From the NCBI GenBank assembly GCA_028564705.1, contig JAPXFQ010002094.1, positions 58,075 to 122,074 on the forward strand: a stretch of DNA of 64,000 nucleotides, given 5' to 3'. Made by a program: the position numbers and the translations under genes. Source of the stretch: Apricaphanius iberus. Lineage: Eukaryota; Chordata; Actinopteri; Cyprinodontiformes; Aphaniidae. Below are positions 38,900 to 51,305 of this stretch, piece by piece. Under the pieces are notes generated by a model. The model was given only the letters and a program-made list of their open reading frames with translations. It did not search any database and was not told where the DNA came from. Positions within the stretch are counted from its first letter, which is position 1, and every line of letters starts with the position of its first letter.

Positions 38900-38965
38900 C
38901 TTGAATTGCTTTGTGTTGAAAGTGTGCTATACAAATAAAACTGCCTTGCCTTGTCTTCCCTTGCC
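38900..38965 (+). mobile_element. L2-type LINE 3' tail
   Basis: TTGAATTGCTTTGTG, then GTGCTATACAAATAAAACTG and a run of CCTTG units match the tails at 35780-35830 and 49240-49303. No coding part is left. Confidence 0.65.
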
Positions 38966-40435
38966 TAGACCTCAGCCAGGATGAGGAGCCCCAAAAACAC
39001 ATCTAAATTTGTTTTTTTACCAGCTCCGTCCAATTGTCCCTAAAAAACACCTCTCTTCTTGATTAGTCATTTCCAGAATGACTTTCTGTACTGACCAGCT
39101 CAAAAGCTGCCTTCCTAGTGAGCCCTGACACTGTCTTTATTATGTTTTATTATGTATATTTGGGGATCAAGACCACTTTAATTTTCAAGTGTTTCACATC
39201 AATGTTTCGCTTGGAGGAATAAGAATAGCAATTCCCTCATCAGATCAAAATCAGAATCAATAGAATCCGAATTTAGCTCTATTTCACAGTCATGATCAAT
39301 GATGACTTCCAGAGCCTCCTGAATAGTGATCCTTTTGCTTCCACTGCTCAATTTCTAATGGTCTGCCTGGATGAGTGTAATGCTGATAGTACTTCCATGC
39401 AGAGAGTGGCGTATATGTTTTGCCCCTCCCCTGTTGAGTGTCCACTAAATGTGTGTGGAATTTTCCCGCAAGAACAAAAATGGTTCCCGTCAAAAGTCAC
39501 ACCACCTGCACTTGTTTGTGTGTGTTTGTGTGTGTGTGTGTGTGTGCACAGCATCTGTATGATATAAACCTGCAGGTGGTAGTTGCAAATTTGTGATGAC
39601 ATGAACCATTTTCATATAAAAAACATGTGGCTTCAAAATGACAAATGTTACACATCTCAAACATATATAGAGCAGAGTTTGTCTGGCTATGTGCTTTTGG
39701 CTTGTTCGTGGCATTTCCATCAGTATTTTTCTTTACCTTATTCAAGTCCAATATCTTATATAAGAGATAAGATAAAGTTAATCTGAACTGGTGAGGATGA
39801 GACAGAAACAGAAGCAGCCAGCAATGAAGAGCTGCAGGTAGGTGCTACAATGAAGGACATGGTGACTTGAAATTTTTGATGAGAGGAAGGTTCTAACTTG
39901 ATAACAAGTGAACATAATTAAATTCAAAGAATAATATAACAAACATGATTTTGAAATTGCACTAGCCATCCATCAGTATTTTGCTGTACCTTTTTCATGT
40001 CTACAGGTTTTCATATGACAGATTCAATGATTTTCATCTTGACAGGGAGAGCCAGCACAGCAGAGCTGCACATACAGCTGGTGCTACACTCAGATTCAGA
40101 AGAGAAAAAAAAGGTGCCAGGAGGATGAGACTGGCCATTCCTCTTGTTTGATGCTCAAATAAAAATATTCCCTGAGATGTGTAACATTAACTGTATCAAA
40201 GACAAAAAATGAAATCACATAAACATGTTCAAATTTAGATCTAACAAAAATAACAATCACAGTAATTTTTGTGTTTTCTATAAGGTGAAGAGCTATGTTG
40301 TATTTTGTTTCAGTTAACAAAATTATTTCAGCGACCCACACACCAACTTTTTCACAGCTCATTAGTAGGGCAGGCTTTTGAATTACCTTATCAAATCAAA
40401 TCAAACTTTTTTTATGTAAATAAACTTCCACTGAT
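38966..40435. other. Non-coding stretch with a TG repeat
   Basis: No gene recognised. Short frames on both strands at 39290-39780 run through the TG repeat and are artefacts. Confidence 0.4.
39514..39546. repeat. (TG)n microsatellite
   Basis: Nearly pure TG run with two TTT interruptions. Confidence 0.9.
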
Positions 40436-40695
40436 TTTAGTAACTGGATTCATGCCTAACCCAGACAATTTTCATAACCCTAATCATTACTGATCTATGC
40501 CTAACAATAAGCCTAACTAAAACCTAATTCACACCATACCTCTGAACATAATCCCTAACTCTAAAAAGGGAAGACCGCTGTATTAAGAACGGGCTTTGGT
40601 CCTAACAAGGTCCATCTGGCCTAAGAAGGTTAGTTAATATCCCAAAACTTGTCCTAAGTAGGGTAGAAAAAACAGATATGCACACACACAGGCAG
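40436..40695 (+). repeat. Dispersed teleost repeat with CCTAAC-rich part
   Basis: Several spaced CCTAAC/CCTAA motifs are followed by GGGCTTTGGTCCTAACAAGG, a GTTAGTTAATATCCCAAAA block, TAGGGTAGAAAAA and a short CA run. This order matches a repeat I recall as very frequent in fish genomes. The CCTAAC motifs resemble telomeric repeats but are too degenerate and irregular for an interstitial telomere. Confidence 0.45.
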
Positions 40696-43600
40696 ATGCC
40701 AGAGGCAGGGAGGCAGGGACACATTATATTAGGGGGACAGTGCTGAGCCAGCCTGGCTTCTTGTGCCACCGAATTAATATTTTAAAACACTTGCAGAGAA
40801 TGAATCATCCTTATCCTTATCTCCATTTCTATGGAATGCTCCCATATCATTTTGGCATCCAACGTGATATTCATCAAGAGGACAGAGATGGATTCTCTCT
40901 GGCATCCAAGCTTCGGACACAGAAGTACCCACTGGCCACTGCCTCAAGAAGAACTCTGTTCAAGGATGAGGATGTTCTGAAATGAGTGATGGGTGGAACC
41001 CTGATAAATCAGCAGTTGAGGTTCCTTATTTATAATTTTCCTTGTTTACTTTTCCTCTCCAAAGCTTAGAGAACAAATGGATGAGTGGACGTAACCTCTT
41101 TTTTTGCATGTGATATATGTACTGTTACACCCCTGCTCTATACAAACAGCCAAACGTACAATGGATAGGTTTAGATATAATGTCAGAATGACCAAGTCAA
41201 ACTAACCAATTTCTGACAAGACTGGAAGAATTATGTTAATGAAAAACAAGCTGGTGGAGGCATATCCCAAAACAATTTCAGATGTAAATACTGCAAACTG
41301 TGGTTTCACAAAATGTTAACTATAGGGGCTAATAAAATCTATAAATAAATGTAAGACTTTTTTTTGGGATAAAAGAAAAAAAAGATGAACATCCACATAT
41401 TCCTCCACTTCACAATCATGAACTACTTTGTGGAACTACTTGGTTTGCCAAATTAAGAACACTAACTTTAACGTTTGTGGTTGTGATGTAAGAAAATGTA
41501 AAAAGTAAAGTGCATGTTTTTTTTATATCACAGTTGCATTCCTTTTTCATTTTTTGAGTGAATAATTGACAATTTTTCTGGCGGCAAATTCAAATTTATT
41601 GTACAGGTCAATTTGTCACTGTCAAAGTCCCAGCTTGTGTGCCAAATTACTGTTTTGACAGGCACAGAGAAGACAGAAACAACTGTGGCAGTGATATGCA
41701 CTGTAGGGGGGCTTTTAGCTCACAAGACTTATATCCAGGGGCCCTCTCACATTCAGGTGTAAAACCCCACAGCATGCACAGTAGGACTAACATTTCTTGG
41801 GACTTGCAGCGCCACAGAGTCTGCAGCAGCCTTTGTTACTGAAACAGAGTAAACCTCACACGAGATCATGCAAAAAAATGTTGAATATTTTATACAACTT
41901 CTCATCCATCTTTTTTCCACAATGGAATCAAAAAATATTTTAACAGTGTATGTTGTGTTTGGTGCACCGAGTAGACAACCCTGATAATACACACATTTTA
42001 TTCTAAATCCCACCAACCCTGGTGGAGAAAACATATTTCATGTGCAGGAATGATACACTTTTTTCCCCCAAAAAATAACAACTAATATGCAAAGATCCTT
42101 AAAACCACAAATTAAAGGTTCAGATTTCCTGCCACATAAAGTAGTTTTCAGTGGGATGCAGGTGGTGCCCTCTCTACCATAAAATATACCAGATGATCAA
42201 CAGTTGATTCCCTCCAACTGTTCCAATGGCTTCTTCTTCTGGCTCAACAGCACTACGGATATCAAAACCACACATGCTCCTTTGGCTCTTTAGATTCCCT
42301 GTCTGCAAAGGGCACCCTGGGGGTTAAATCTCTGCTTCTTCCTGTGATTTTTAGGTTAAAGGAGACAGCCTGTTGCGGAGGCATTTCCCACTACAGCTCT
42401 ACTGGATTCACATTAAAAACAGAAAAATGAAATGCCTGCTCTCTCACATGAAAAGCACGTTTATTAAAAAGTGTGGATATATTTGCAGATTATCTGTCTT
42501 CATTGATGGAAAAGTTGATATGAAGAACCCAGATACATAAAAGAAAGAAGCAAAAAGTCAGATCAAGGTAAAATTCAGTCATGAAACATGCTGAATTTTT
42601 CAGCATGTTTTATTCCATCGGGTAAATTATTTAACAGATTAAATGATTCAGAAATATAACCCATATTTTTACTATGAATAAGAACCACTTTACTGAATCT
42701 CAGGACATTTTTTGGCAACCTCATTAGTGTCATGGCTGATTTCCTCTAATATATTGAGTCTTGGTCTCCTTGTGAGATCCCTGCAGCATGGAAGCAAGCT
42801 GTCGAGTAGAGTGACGATGATGAGAACTGTTTGACACATGTGTACTCTTACAGTGAGAGGATATGCATAATGCATGTGGCCTTAACCAAACATCCACCGC
42901 CCCGGACTCTGCTGGGGTGTTATCTGGTGTGTGACTTACTCTCTTCCTGAGCGGGAAACTGTATCACATTCCTGGAGGCCTTGCTTCCCCTGCTGTTTGC
43001 ATGTAGATACTCACAAGCTGCAGGCAACGGTACGCAAACACATAAATAACCATCAACACTCTTTGCATCTAGTTTTTGCGGCGAATTTCTGAATATAGAT
43101 GTTTCTTCTTGACATCTGTATTTTAAAACATATGAGATAAATTATATTGCATTCAAGGTAGAAAAAAGTTTTGCTTTTGGTTTCATTCTGTGGTCTTTTT
43201 TCTCTCTCACACAGTCTGTACCTATAACTAAAATTTCAATAGTGGCATGCTAATCCAAACCTTTGTCACAATCCAATCTAGTTCTAGTCTTGAATGGACC
43301 ATTTTGAAGGTTGTCACAAAGCTAATTTTGAATAGCAAATGGTCTGTCATCAAGACATCTAATAAATCTAGCTAAGGCTCACACCTCACAGTCTGTCTGA
43401 CGGAGGTTGAGAGTTTTTGAGGCTTCAGCTGAAAGGGAATCATACCCGAGGTGCTTTCTAAGGCTCATTTAACTGGGTTCTTACACTCTGTGTGCATTAT
43501 ATGGCCGTCTTGTGGTTTCTGCCAACTGTGGGCCTTGCCTGAAAATGAACCCCTGACTTTGAAGAGCTGACTTATGTCTGTGTGTTTACATCTGTCACGA

Positions 43601-45578
43601 AAAGGCCAGACTCAGCACCATAGCTGAGGCTCCTTAGCTTCTGTTAAAGTTGTGATATTTCTCTCTAGCACAGAAGTATCTTCTGACCAAATTTTTCTAT
43701 TAGAATGAGAGCATACATGAGAGAACTATATAGTTATTCGTTTTTAAAATTTACAGATGAAACAGATCTGTAGAATACAGAGCACTAAACCTATGTTATT
43801 CTCCATACAAAGGAAGATTTGCCCATGTTGCTATGCTAGCTTTACTTTGTTCAGACAGTTTTGTGAAAGTTTTTGATATTATTAATGTGAAGTCAAACAT
43901 GGAAAATACAAGATGACCAGTGGACAGTTTAAAATACTTTGGAAACACACTTGCAACTATTACTAGTATAACATTTATTGTTAATACATTTAAAATGTGC
44001 AATATATGTGTAGGTTTTATAGTGCAATACAAGAAAGAAATATTGGAATAAATATGCTTTTCAGTTGGTATTAAAGTATTTATTTTATTATTCCCACACC
44101 GTTTTTATATATCCTTCTTTTTAATCTTTTAAACATATTATCCGAAATACAATTTTTTGTTTGACCTTTCTTCCCTCAGCAAAAAGCTATTTTGAAAAAT
44201 AATGTATTCAAATATGAGATTTTTTTCCCAAGTGTTCAACCCCAAAAGGCAGGGTTTAAATCTGGGAACTAAAGAAAACTGTTAGAATTTGGAAACTTGA
44301 TGTGGAATTAATTGTACTTTGTGACTGTGTTGTTGTTGTTTTTATACCCCTTACTGCACAACAATGTTGTCAGTAATAAAGAAGAATATAAAGCAGTTAT
44401 GTGATATTCATTATGTGATAAACCCAAAAAAACATGAAACAAAAATGAATCAAAACAGCTTGCTTTAGTGAACAATTCGCATAGGGGAAGAGTGCCATGC
44501 ATTTAATTCAGTCATGTATAACAGAGTTTCAGGGTGTAAATATATGAAGTGAAGAGGTTGTGGAAGCTTCCTCTCTCACTTACACTTAATTGTAAAATAC
44601 AATGCAGCTGGCACGTCCAGGCTTATGGCTGCTTATTTCTTATATAGGGGCCAGGAAAAGCAGACAGACGTGAAAGCAGAAGCCAGGAAGATATTTTCGG
44701 TGGCCCAGCCCAAGGGCAAAAGCAGTATCTGTCAAAAGCATAAACATAGGGGACCGCCAAACCCACAGGTCTCCACCTCAGACAATCACCCACCATTCAA
44801 ATATACCACCATCATTGCACCACTTGCATTCACTACTATTCAAAAACTTTTTCTTTCCCACCAATGGTTTGTTAAGGAAACCCACATTTTGGCCAATCAC
44901 AAACCCAACACACCATATGTTATGATTTTACAGTCATTTACTAATTAAGCAGAACAGAAACTGTACAGTACTGGTTGCTGAGATGCAAATGATTACAAGG
45001 AATATAGAGCTCTAGATACACAGTGCAATAAAGTGAGTGTCAGTTTTGTCAAGCAGTAGATTTTTTACTCTCACTGCATGGTCATGCCAATTTATACTTA
45101 AATGTGGATGTAATTAACTTTCAAAAACCAATTGACTTTAGACCGTGACTTTGTGTATTTCAATAATGTCATAAATTCACAATCTGAAGTGGACAAGTAT
45201 TTTTTGATGCTTTAGAGTCCCACTGAGGGGGGGGCAGCTTACCGATATCACCAGTCTGTGTGGGTGGGCAGCCAGTTTTCCTCTGTTTCTCTTGTTTAGA
45301 GCAGTTTGTATTATTAAGAGGTGAATCCTGGACTAGCTCAGACTCCATTTCGACACCAGAGAGTCTGTTTCTTGTAACGACAACAACCCAATCCACCCAC
45401 TTCTTCCTCTATCACTTCCACAGACAAACAAAGATATCTCTGCTGGAACAAGATCAAAACAAAGGGAAAAGTAGAACAGATTTCAGAGAGGCTTGCTTCT
45501 CTTTTGTAGTTTTTTTAGAAGAGAGATGTGAAAATAAACCTGCTAACCTAATCCAACCTGTTAGTTGTTTACACTGTT
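40696..45578. other. Non-coding stretch
   Basis: No gene or complete element recognised. Frames of 93 codons (41753-42034, minus) and 107 codons (44625-44948, plus) have no motif. A perfect 12-bp hairpin lies at 42584-42610. A TGTTGTTGTT run is at 44329, and a G run is at 45229-45236. Confidence 0.4.
42584..42610. repeat. Perfect 12-bp inverted repeat, 3-nt loop
   Basis: AAACATGCTGAA and its exact reverse complement TTCAGCATGTTT flank TTT. It is followed by an AT-rich stretch. It could be a short palindrome of no function. Confidence 0.6.
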
Positions 45579-45647
45579 GACCTGTGATGAACTGACAACC
45601 TGTCCAGTGTGGACCCCACCTCTCAACTGATGATGACTGGAGAAAGG
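45579..45647 (+). repeat. Second copy of the dispersed repeat seen at 14067
   Basis: GACCTGTGATGAACTGACAA, then CCTGTCCAGTGTGGACCCC and ACCTCTCAACTGATGATGAC follow the same order as the copy at 14067-14131. This copy directly precedes the L1 3' UTR relic. Confidence 0.45.
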
Positions 45648-45739
45648 TGGGTGGGGGCAAGCAAATATTGGCTGGCATCAGTGTGGAGATTGTTGTTTTC
45701 TTTTTTCTCAGTTTGCTGTCTGTGCCCAGACGAGGTTTT

Positions 45740-46640
45740 CAGGTGTGGTGTTGTGGTGGGTGTTCCGGCGTCTTGACTCTGTTCCTTGTGGTCAGAGGCG
45801 GTTGTGGGCTTCTCATGGATGTGGCTGGCTTCGGATCAGCTGTGCCAATGTCCCAGCCAGCTTTTGCATTGGTCTGTCTCTGGTTCAGTTGGGTATGTTG
45901 CATGGGTGGTGCTTGAGGCAACTTATGGCGGGAAGGTTGTTACCATCTAATTGCAGCGCCTTGGTGGTGCTACGGCCATGGGCCCTGGGTCGACATGCTG
46001 AGGCCTCCCTCCCTTGGTGGATCCTGTTGAACGAGGTTACCTACTGGAGTCAGTAGGGAATTTGACCAGCCCTTCCATCCACAGACACCTCTGTCTGCCC
46101 ACTCTGTCACTTTACTACTTCTGCTTTGGGGAGTGGTCACATAATTGGGGTGCGTGGAGGGGTTTGTATCTCCCCTATGCCATGGCACCCTAGGCACAAA
46201 TTTTACGGTACAACTTAGACACTTGTTACATGCTCATGAGAAACATGTGTAGGGACTTTGCGGCAGGCACACGTATCGGCTTCTAGAGGGGGAGCTGGTC
46301 AACCATATTACACTCTGGTACTGATGCCCACTGTTATACTGCATGTAGAGATTGAAGGCTCTGGGTGAGACCATATGGGGACATGTTGTCCTTCTCCACA
46401 TCCCACACCTCTGTTTTAGTTGCACATTATAAACAACACACATCAACATCAAATTTGCGCAGGAGGAAGAAGGTTGTGTTCTTTTCACACCCCTGTTTGC
46501 TATTAACCATCAATGGTTGGAGACTTGGAAGAGTAACAGGCAGTCTAGTCAAGGTCCCGGCTGGTGGGCTTTAGCAGTCTGCTTGTATCCATCCTCAAAT
46601 GAAGGGGTCGACCTCCTGGGTCAAGTGGCCCATTGCTCTT
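45740..46640 (+). mobile_element. Decayed copy of the L1 3' UTR (relic)
   Basis: This segment is colinear with about 59120-60125 of the full-length L1. Shared blocks in order include GGCGGGAAGGTTGTTACCATCTA (against GGCGGGGAGGCTTTTTACCATCTA), CTTGGTGGATC, TATTGGAGTCAG-like, GGGGTGCG, AATTTAGACACT-like, ATGTAGGGACCT-like, CCTCTGTTTTA, GTGCACATTA-like and CACACCCCTGTT. Many CpG sites of the young copy are TG or CA here, as expected from methylation decay. It lacks ORFs and the 3' end. It shows that the odd GC-rich 3' UTR belongs to the family and was not captured by one copy. Confidence 0.8.
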
Positions 46641-47398
46641 TTGTGATGTCGGTATGAGTATGACGGCACGCACACATCGACACAACTGAAGGCAAACAGT
46701 TCCTCAAACAGCTATATATTATATTAGAGCAGATTTTGAAGATACACTTTCTTTTTTGCATATATCCTTAAATGGAGGATGTCTTGAAATCACACCAAGG
46801 AGAGTCCAGTCATTTCAACGTTGCAAGTACAACTGAATGCAAATGTCCTAGTCTTTGTGATTGGAGACTCCATCTATTGAGTGATTGTCTGTTTTTATTT
46901 TTCTTCCACCACATTTTCTCCTCTTACGCTGTTTTTCGTCCCTCAGTTTTCTGTTTTTTTTTAGTTTCTGTTGTTTTTTTTGGACATTCCTTATCTATTT
47001 ACTGTTTAAGTCACTCCTGTGTTATTTTTTAAAATCTTTGTTAGGTTCTGTAGACACTTTTATTCTGTTATGATGATATTTTATTAATATTTTCTTTATC
47101 ACCTCTGTTTGGTCTGCTTTACTTTATTTTTCCTCATTATGATGACATTCTTTGGTTTAATTTCATTTCTACAGTTTCTACTTGTGTTTCATTCTATTCT
47201 GTTTTCCTTCTCTCCTTCTTGTTATATTTATTATTGATTTAACTTTACTTAAATTTCATAATTCCTAACTATTAATTAAGCTAAATAGCACAAATCCTTC
47301 ATCACACAAATAAAATAAACAAAATAAATGTAATTACTACAGACTAAAACTAAAACTTAACCTTTTTGGCCTTCCTTGATGCAAAATCATTAATAAGC
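46641..47398. other. T-rich non-coding stretch
   Basis: No element or gene recognised. The T-rich sequence at 46880-47280 gives low-complexity frames. It may include further decayed L1 3' sequence, but no block could be matched. Confidence 0.35.
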
Positions 47399-47678
47399 GG
47401 CCGCTGCAGACCATCTAGGAGCCCACCAAGTACTTCATCATTTTCCTGAGCGAGGTGGGGCCCGGGTTGGCCATATATACGACTACTGGGGACCCTTTGT
47501 GGAGCTGTGGGGGCTGCATGCCTACATCACGATGATCACGGATTCATGTGCAGAAGAATCTGGGGGAACCTCAAGTGCAAAACCCAGAAGAAGAGCACCG
47601 ACACGATGGTGGAGGCCACCAAGCTCATTGAACTGTGTCTCTGCCATCTATCGTGCCAAATTTGGGGGGATGGGGGGG
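47399..47678 (+). pseudogene. GC-rich coding-like fragment of unknown origin
   Basis: Base composition jumps sharply in G+C within AT-rich DNA, starting at a GCGGCCGC sequence. Two plus-strand frames give protein-like sequence. One contains EPTKYFIIFLSEVGPG, the other RRIWGNLKCKTQKKS followed by MVEATKLIELC. A single frameshift could join them, which suggests a decayed exon or processed copy. I do not recognise the protein. It ends where the L2 fragment begins. It could also be unrelated GC-rich DNA. Confidence 0.3.
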
Positions 47679-47701
47679 TAGAACACATCACCCCAGTTTA
47701 A

Positions 47702-48609
47702 GGCCTTGTCTACACAACTCTACAGTACTACAAAAACTCGGATCACTTAACCATTCTTCCACACTGGGCATTTGCGTGCCGGTATACACAGGAAATGGAT
47801 TGACTTTTACTCAGATTTGTTGAAAGAAGCCAATGTTACCTCTGCAGAAAATGTTGACACATATGACACAAGGCAGGTCTCACTCATTTTCCCTTCATTT
47901 TCATTGCTATCTGCCCCCACATTACAATCACTCACGTGTACTGGAGAGCAGCATTTATGCATTGCTCCTTTACAGGTTTATTGCGCATTTCAAAATAACT
48001 GTGCAGAACAAAGCAAGAATATATCACAAAAGGAATGTCCTTCATGTAATATTCTTAACGCCGATCCTCGCTATGGATTCTGACCTCTGATCTCTATCTC
48101 CTCCTAATTAATTGATTGCCACCTTCCTGTGCATGACCTGTGTTCGTTCCCCGGTTCTGGATTTTGGATCAACCCCAAAGAATCAACATGATTGTGCAAT
48201 TCTAAATATCACTTCTCAGGGAGAAGCAAGTGGAGCCGCACTCTGTAACAAGTCTGTGTGCAGCCCCTTCTCTCTGAAGTCACCACCCCAGTGGAATCCC
48301 CGCCTGCTTTGTGTTGTTGCTGAATTTCTGGGTCTCCATTGAGGTTCATTACACATTTATGTTTATGTCCATCGTCCGATCAAAGCCACAAAACCTGCCT
48401 TCAAATGTCCAGTCGTAGAGCCGAGCATGAGCACTACAGTTCTCTTTTTGAGCAGTCCAGACTAAAACGCCCACCAGAGTATCAAAACAAAAAACGAGGT
48501 CGGCAATATTTTTTAAATTCTTTGTTTTGGGTCTCTGGTTTTGCCATTTCAGTATTGAAGGGAGGTGCAAATGTAGGTTTTAAACAAAAACAGCAGTGTA
48601 GACGGGGCC
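47702..48609. mobile_element. Non-autonomous TTAA-flanked DNA transposon (piggyBac- or Kolobok-like)
   Basis: The ends GGCCTTGTCTACAC and, inverted, GGCCCCGTCTACAC are near-perfect terminal inverted repeats. Each side is flanked by TTAA (47698-47701 and 48610-48613), and the host L2 reads through correctly with a single TTAA when the segment is removed. TTAA duplication is typical of piggyBac and Kolobok elements. No transposase frame is present, so the superfamily cannot be decided. The short frames within (47772-48083, 48339-48677) have no motif. Confidence 0.7.
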
Positions 48610-49090
48610 TTAAAGTCCTTACTCTGGCTCCCTGTAGCTCAGAGCGTAGCCTTCAAAATACTCTTACTAGTTTATAAATCATTAAATGGCTTAGGATCAA
48701 AGTATGTTGACCTGTTGTCACTATACCAACCCTCCAGACCACTCAAGTCCTCCAATTCTAGTCTGTTAATCATCCCTAGAATTAGAACTAAACATGTAGA
48801 AGCCGCTTTCAGTTTTTATGCTCTTCGAATCTGGAACAAAGCTTCCAGATGATTACAAAGCTGCTGAAGCTCTTTTAAATAATTAAAAGCCCATGTGTTT
48901 AGACCTGACTTTGAGTAATGTTCTAATATAATTTAGTGTTTGTTACACTTGATAGCTGTTTTTATTTTCTTCTATTTCTCCATGCTTTTCTCTAATTGCT
49001 GTTTTTTACTTTCTCTGTTGTTGTATTTTGTATGCTTTTTATGTTTTTATTGCTTTTCATGCTTTATTATTAAATTTCTTGGCACTGTCA

Positions 49091-49146
49091 GGAGGTGAAA
49101 TAAATGCTAGTGGTTCTTCTTCTAAAACTAGCAAAACGTCACCTCC
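49091..49146. repeat. Two-step inverted repeat in L2 3' UTR
   Basis: GGAGGTGA (49091-49098) pairs with TCACCTCC (49139-49146), and GCTAGT (49106-49111) with ACTAGC (49127-49132), giving a 14-bp interrupted stem. Confidence 0.5.
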
Positions 49147-49303
49147 AGATAGTCCCTTATGTCTTAATTGCTGTCTTTAATTTCCATGCTTTTTTTCATA
49201 TTTTTTTTGTTTTTTCTTTAGAGCCAAGTCATTTAAAGCACTTTGAATTACATTTTTGTTGTTGTGCTAAACAAATAAACAAATTAAATTGCCTTGCCTT
49301 GCC

Positions 49304-51249
49304 TAAACTTAAATAATTTGGATTGGTGTAGAAGACGAAAAAAGAAAAACAAAAATCTTGATATGGATAGACTTTGGCAATACTGGTATGCTTCAGGTCT
49401 ACAACTGCAGTAATTTGATAAGTGAAAACTGAATTTTGATTATCCTGTATGTGTCACAAGAGTAGAAACAGATGCTATCTGGAGAGTATACTGGTTGTGA
49501 AATCCCAAATAAATCTTTCCCTAGCAACCAACAAAACCGCAACCAATGTTATAAGCCCAGACAAATATATGTTTTTTAGTTAAACATTTTGCTCAAAATT
49601 AAACTTTATAATGTTTTTTTGCAGTAGATACATATATCATTTAAAAAAAAAAACTTAAATCCGAGGCAATTAAGTATGATATAATTTGATCCTCCAAAAA
49701 TAAATGTTCTATTTGAGGTCTTGTCCAAATAAAGGTATTCTGTGCCATATGTGCAGGAATGCAGGAGAATCCCTTGTGTCAGTCATGTCATATGTTTGGG
49801 CATTTTGGACATCATTCCTCCCCTACTCTGGTGGCCTGATCATTCCTCAACAATAGATGAGGATTGACTCCAAGACACACAAACCTAGGTGGTGGAATGT
49901 GTCTCAGGTTGTGATGTTATTTCCTACAGAGCAGTCTGAGAGGTGTCACCTCATTTAATTAAGCAAAGCTTACAATTCCACTCTGTATTTAAAGTCCAGG
50001 CCTTCATCTGGTTCAGCATAGTTACATTTGTGAGAAAAAATATGAATATGATCTTTTGTTTGCACAACTTTAATTAGCTCTTAATTAATATTGTCATCTC
50101 AAGAGCAGGCGTCAAATCAAGCTGGCAAATTAAGATGACATTGTGTCAGTGGAAGGTGGTCCGATTTCAATACAAACTAAAAGAGGAGACAGCCGACAGA
50201 GAGGGAGAATTACTCCCATTATGTAAACACAATGAAATGAATCCTATAACCTCATGCATGCATATTACTAACATGACAAGACAACATCTGTTTTTGCAGG
50301 GCCTCCACATTTAGTTGGCCAGGAAAATTATGTTTTATCAGGGTGCTAATATTTCCTTCTCAGTGGTGTTAAAGGATTGCTAAAGTTTTGTGTTGCAAAA
50401 CTTGAAACTTTTACTTGTTGAAATTGCACATTACCCCAGTGATGGCCTTGTCTTTGTGAATGCTGAAACTTTAGCCCACTGAAGGAAGTCAATATTTGGT
50501 GGGGATATTAGTCCATTTTTTATTTCTTCTTATGCTATTATCTGATTCCTAACTGAACAGATAGGCAATGCACACATGCAGAGCATAGCAGGGTGGGAGA
50601 GAGAGAAACTCCCGTAAATGTCAGATTTGTAAAGAACTCTTGTGCTAAACATTCGGACGATGGCGTCTCCCTGCCACCTCACATTCCCATTTCCAGACAC
50701 ACAAAACGAGAAGTATTCTCCAGGGTCGAGTGAACACCACATGAACGCCGCCTTTGTCCTCTGTGACTGTGGCACCATCTCCTGTGAACACTGCGCTCCT
50801 TTCCTGCAAACACTAATGTGTCACCCAGGAGGTGTCAGGCCAAATGTGTGTGTAACAGTGATATCAGAAAATGTATATGGTTTATATTTCCATACATATT
50901 TGTGTAAACATGACTCTTTATTTTTTTGTATTGACTGGTTCAGTTTTGGATAATGTGCTGTGTTAAAGGGTGGGAGTCAATTCAAAGTTTGCTCCACTCT
51001 GAGCTCACTTTGGAAAGACGAGGTTGCATTGTATTTGAGAAGTAAGCATGACATTTTCTTACAGACACTCCCATTCACTAAATTTACAAACAGATGTAGG
51101 TGGGTTAGCTTTTCAATAATTTGTTTCGCTTAGTGGAGCTACAATTTTCTGTTTTTCTTTTTGTATTAATTCAGCCGTGCAGACAAAAACATGTCTTTAT
51201 TCATTCACATCATTTTTTGAAAAGAAATGGTTAGGCATTTGTTTTTGAG

Positions 51250-51305
<56 letters not shown>

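Larger units (their letters stand above)
47679..49303 (+). mobile_element. L2/Maui-like LINE 3' fragment, split by a TTAA element
   Basis: The short left piece ends GTAGAACACATCACCCCAG, and the right piece continues with AAAGTCCTTACTCTGGCTCC, as in the copy at 34060-34110. Coding for RTKHVEAAFSFYALRIWNK-like sequence follows, then a 3' UTR. The tail is AAAGCACTTTGAATTACA, CAAATAAACAAATT and GCCTTGCCTTGCC. A 56-bp hairpin (49091-49146) is also present in the 3' UTR. The copy is 5'-truncated and carries frame breaks. Confidence 0.75.

Noticed and set aside
40436..40560. CCTAAC-rich segment as interstitial telomere
   Set aside because: Units are irregular and spaced; the whole block fits a dispersed repeat better.
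47399..47410. GCGGCCGC plus CTGCAG as cloning-vector polylinker contamination
   Set aside because: A single NotI site next to a PstI site with no further vector sequence; flanks are continuous fish-type DNA.
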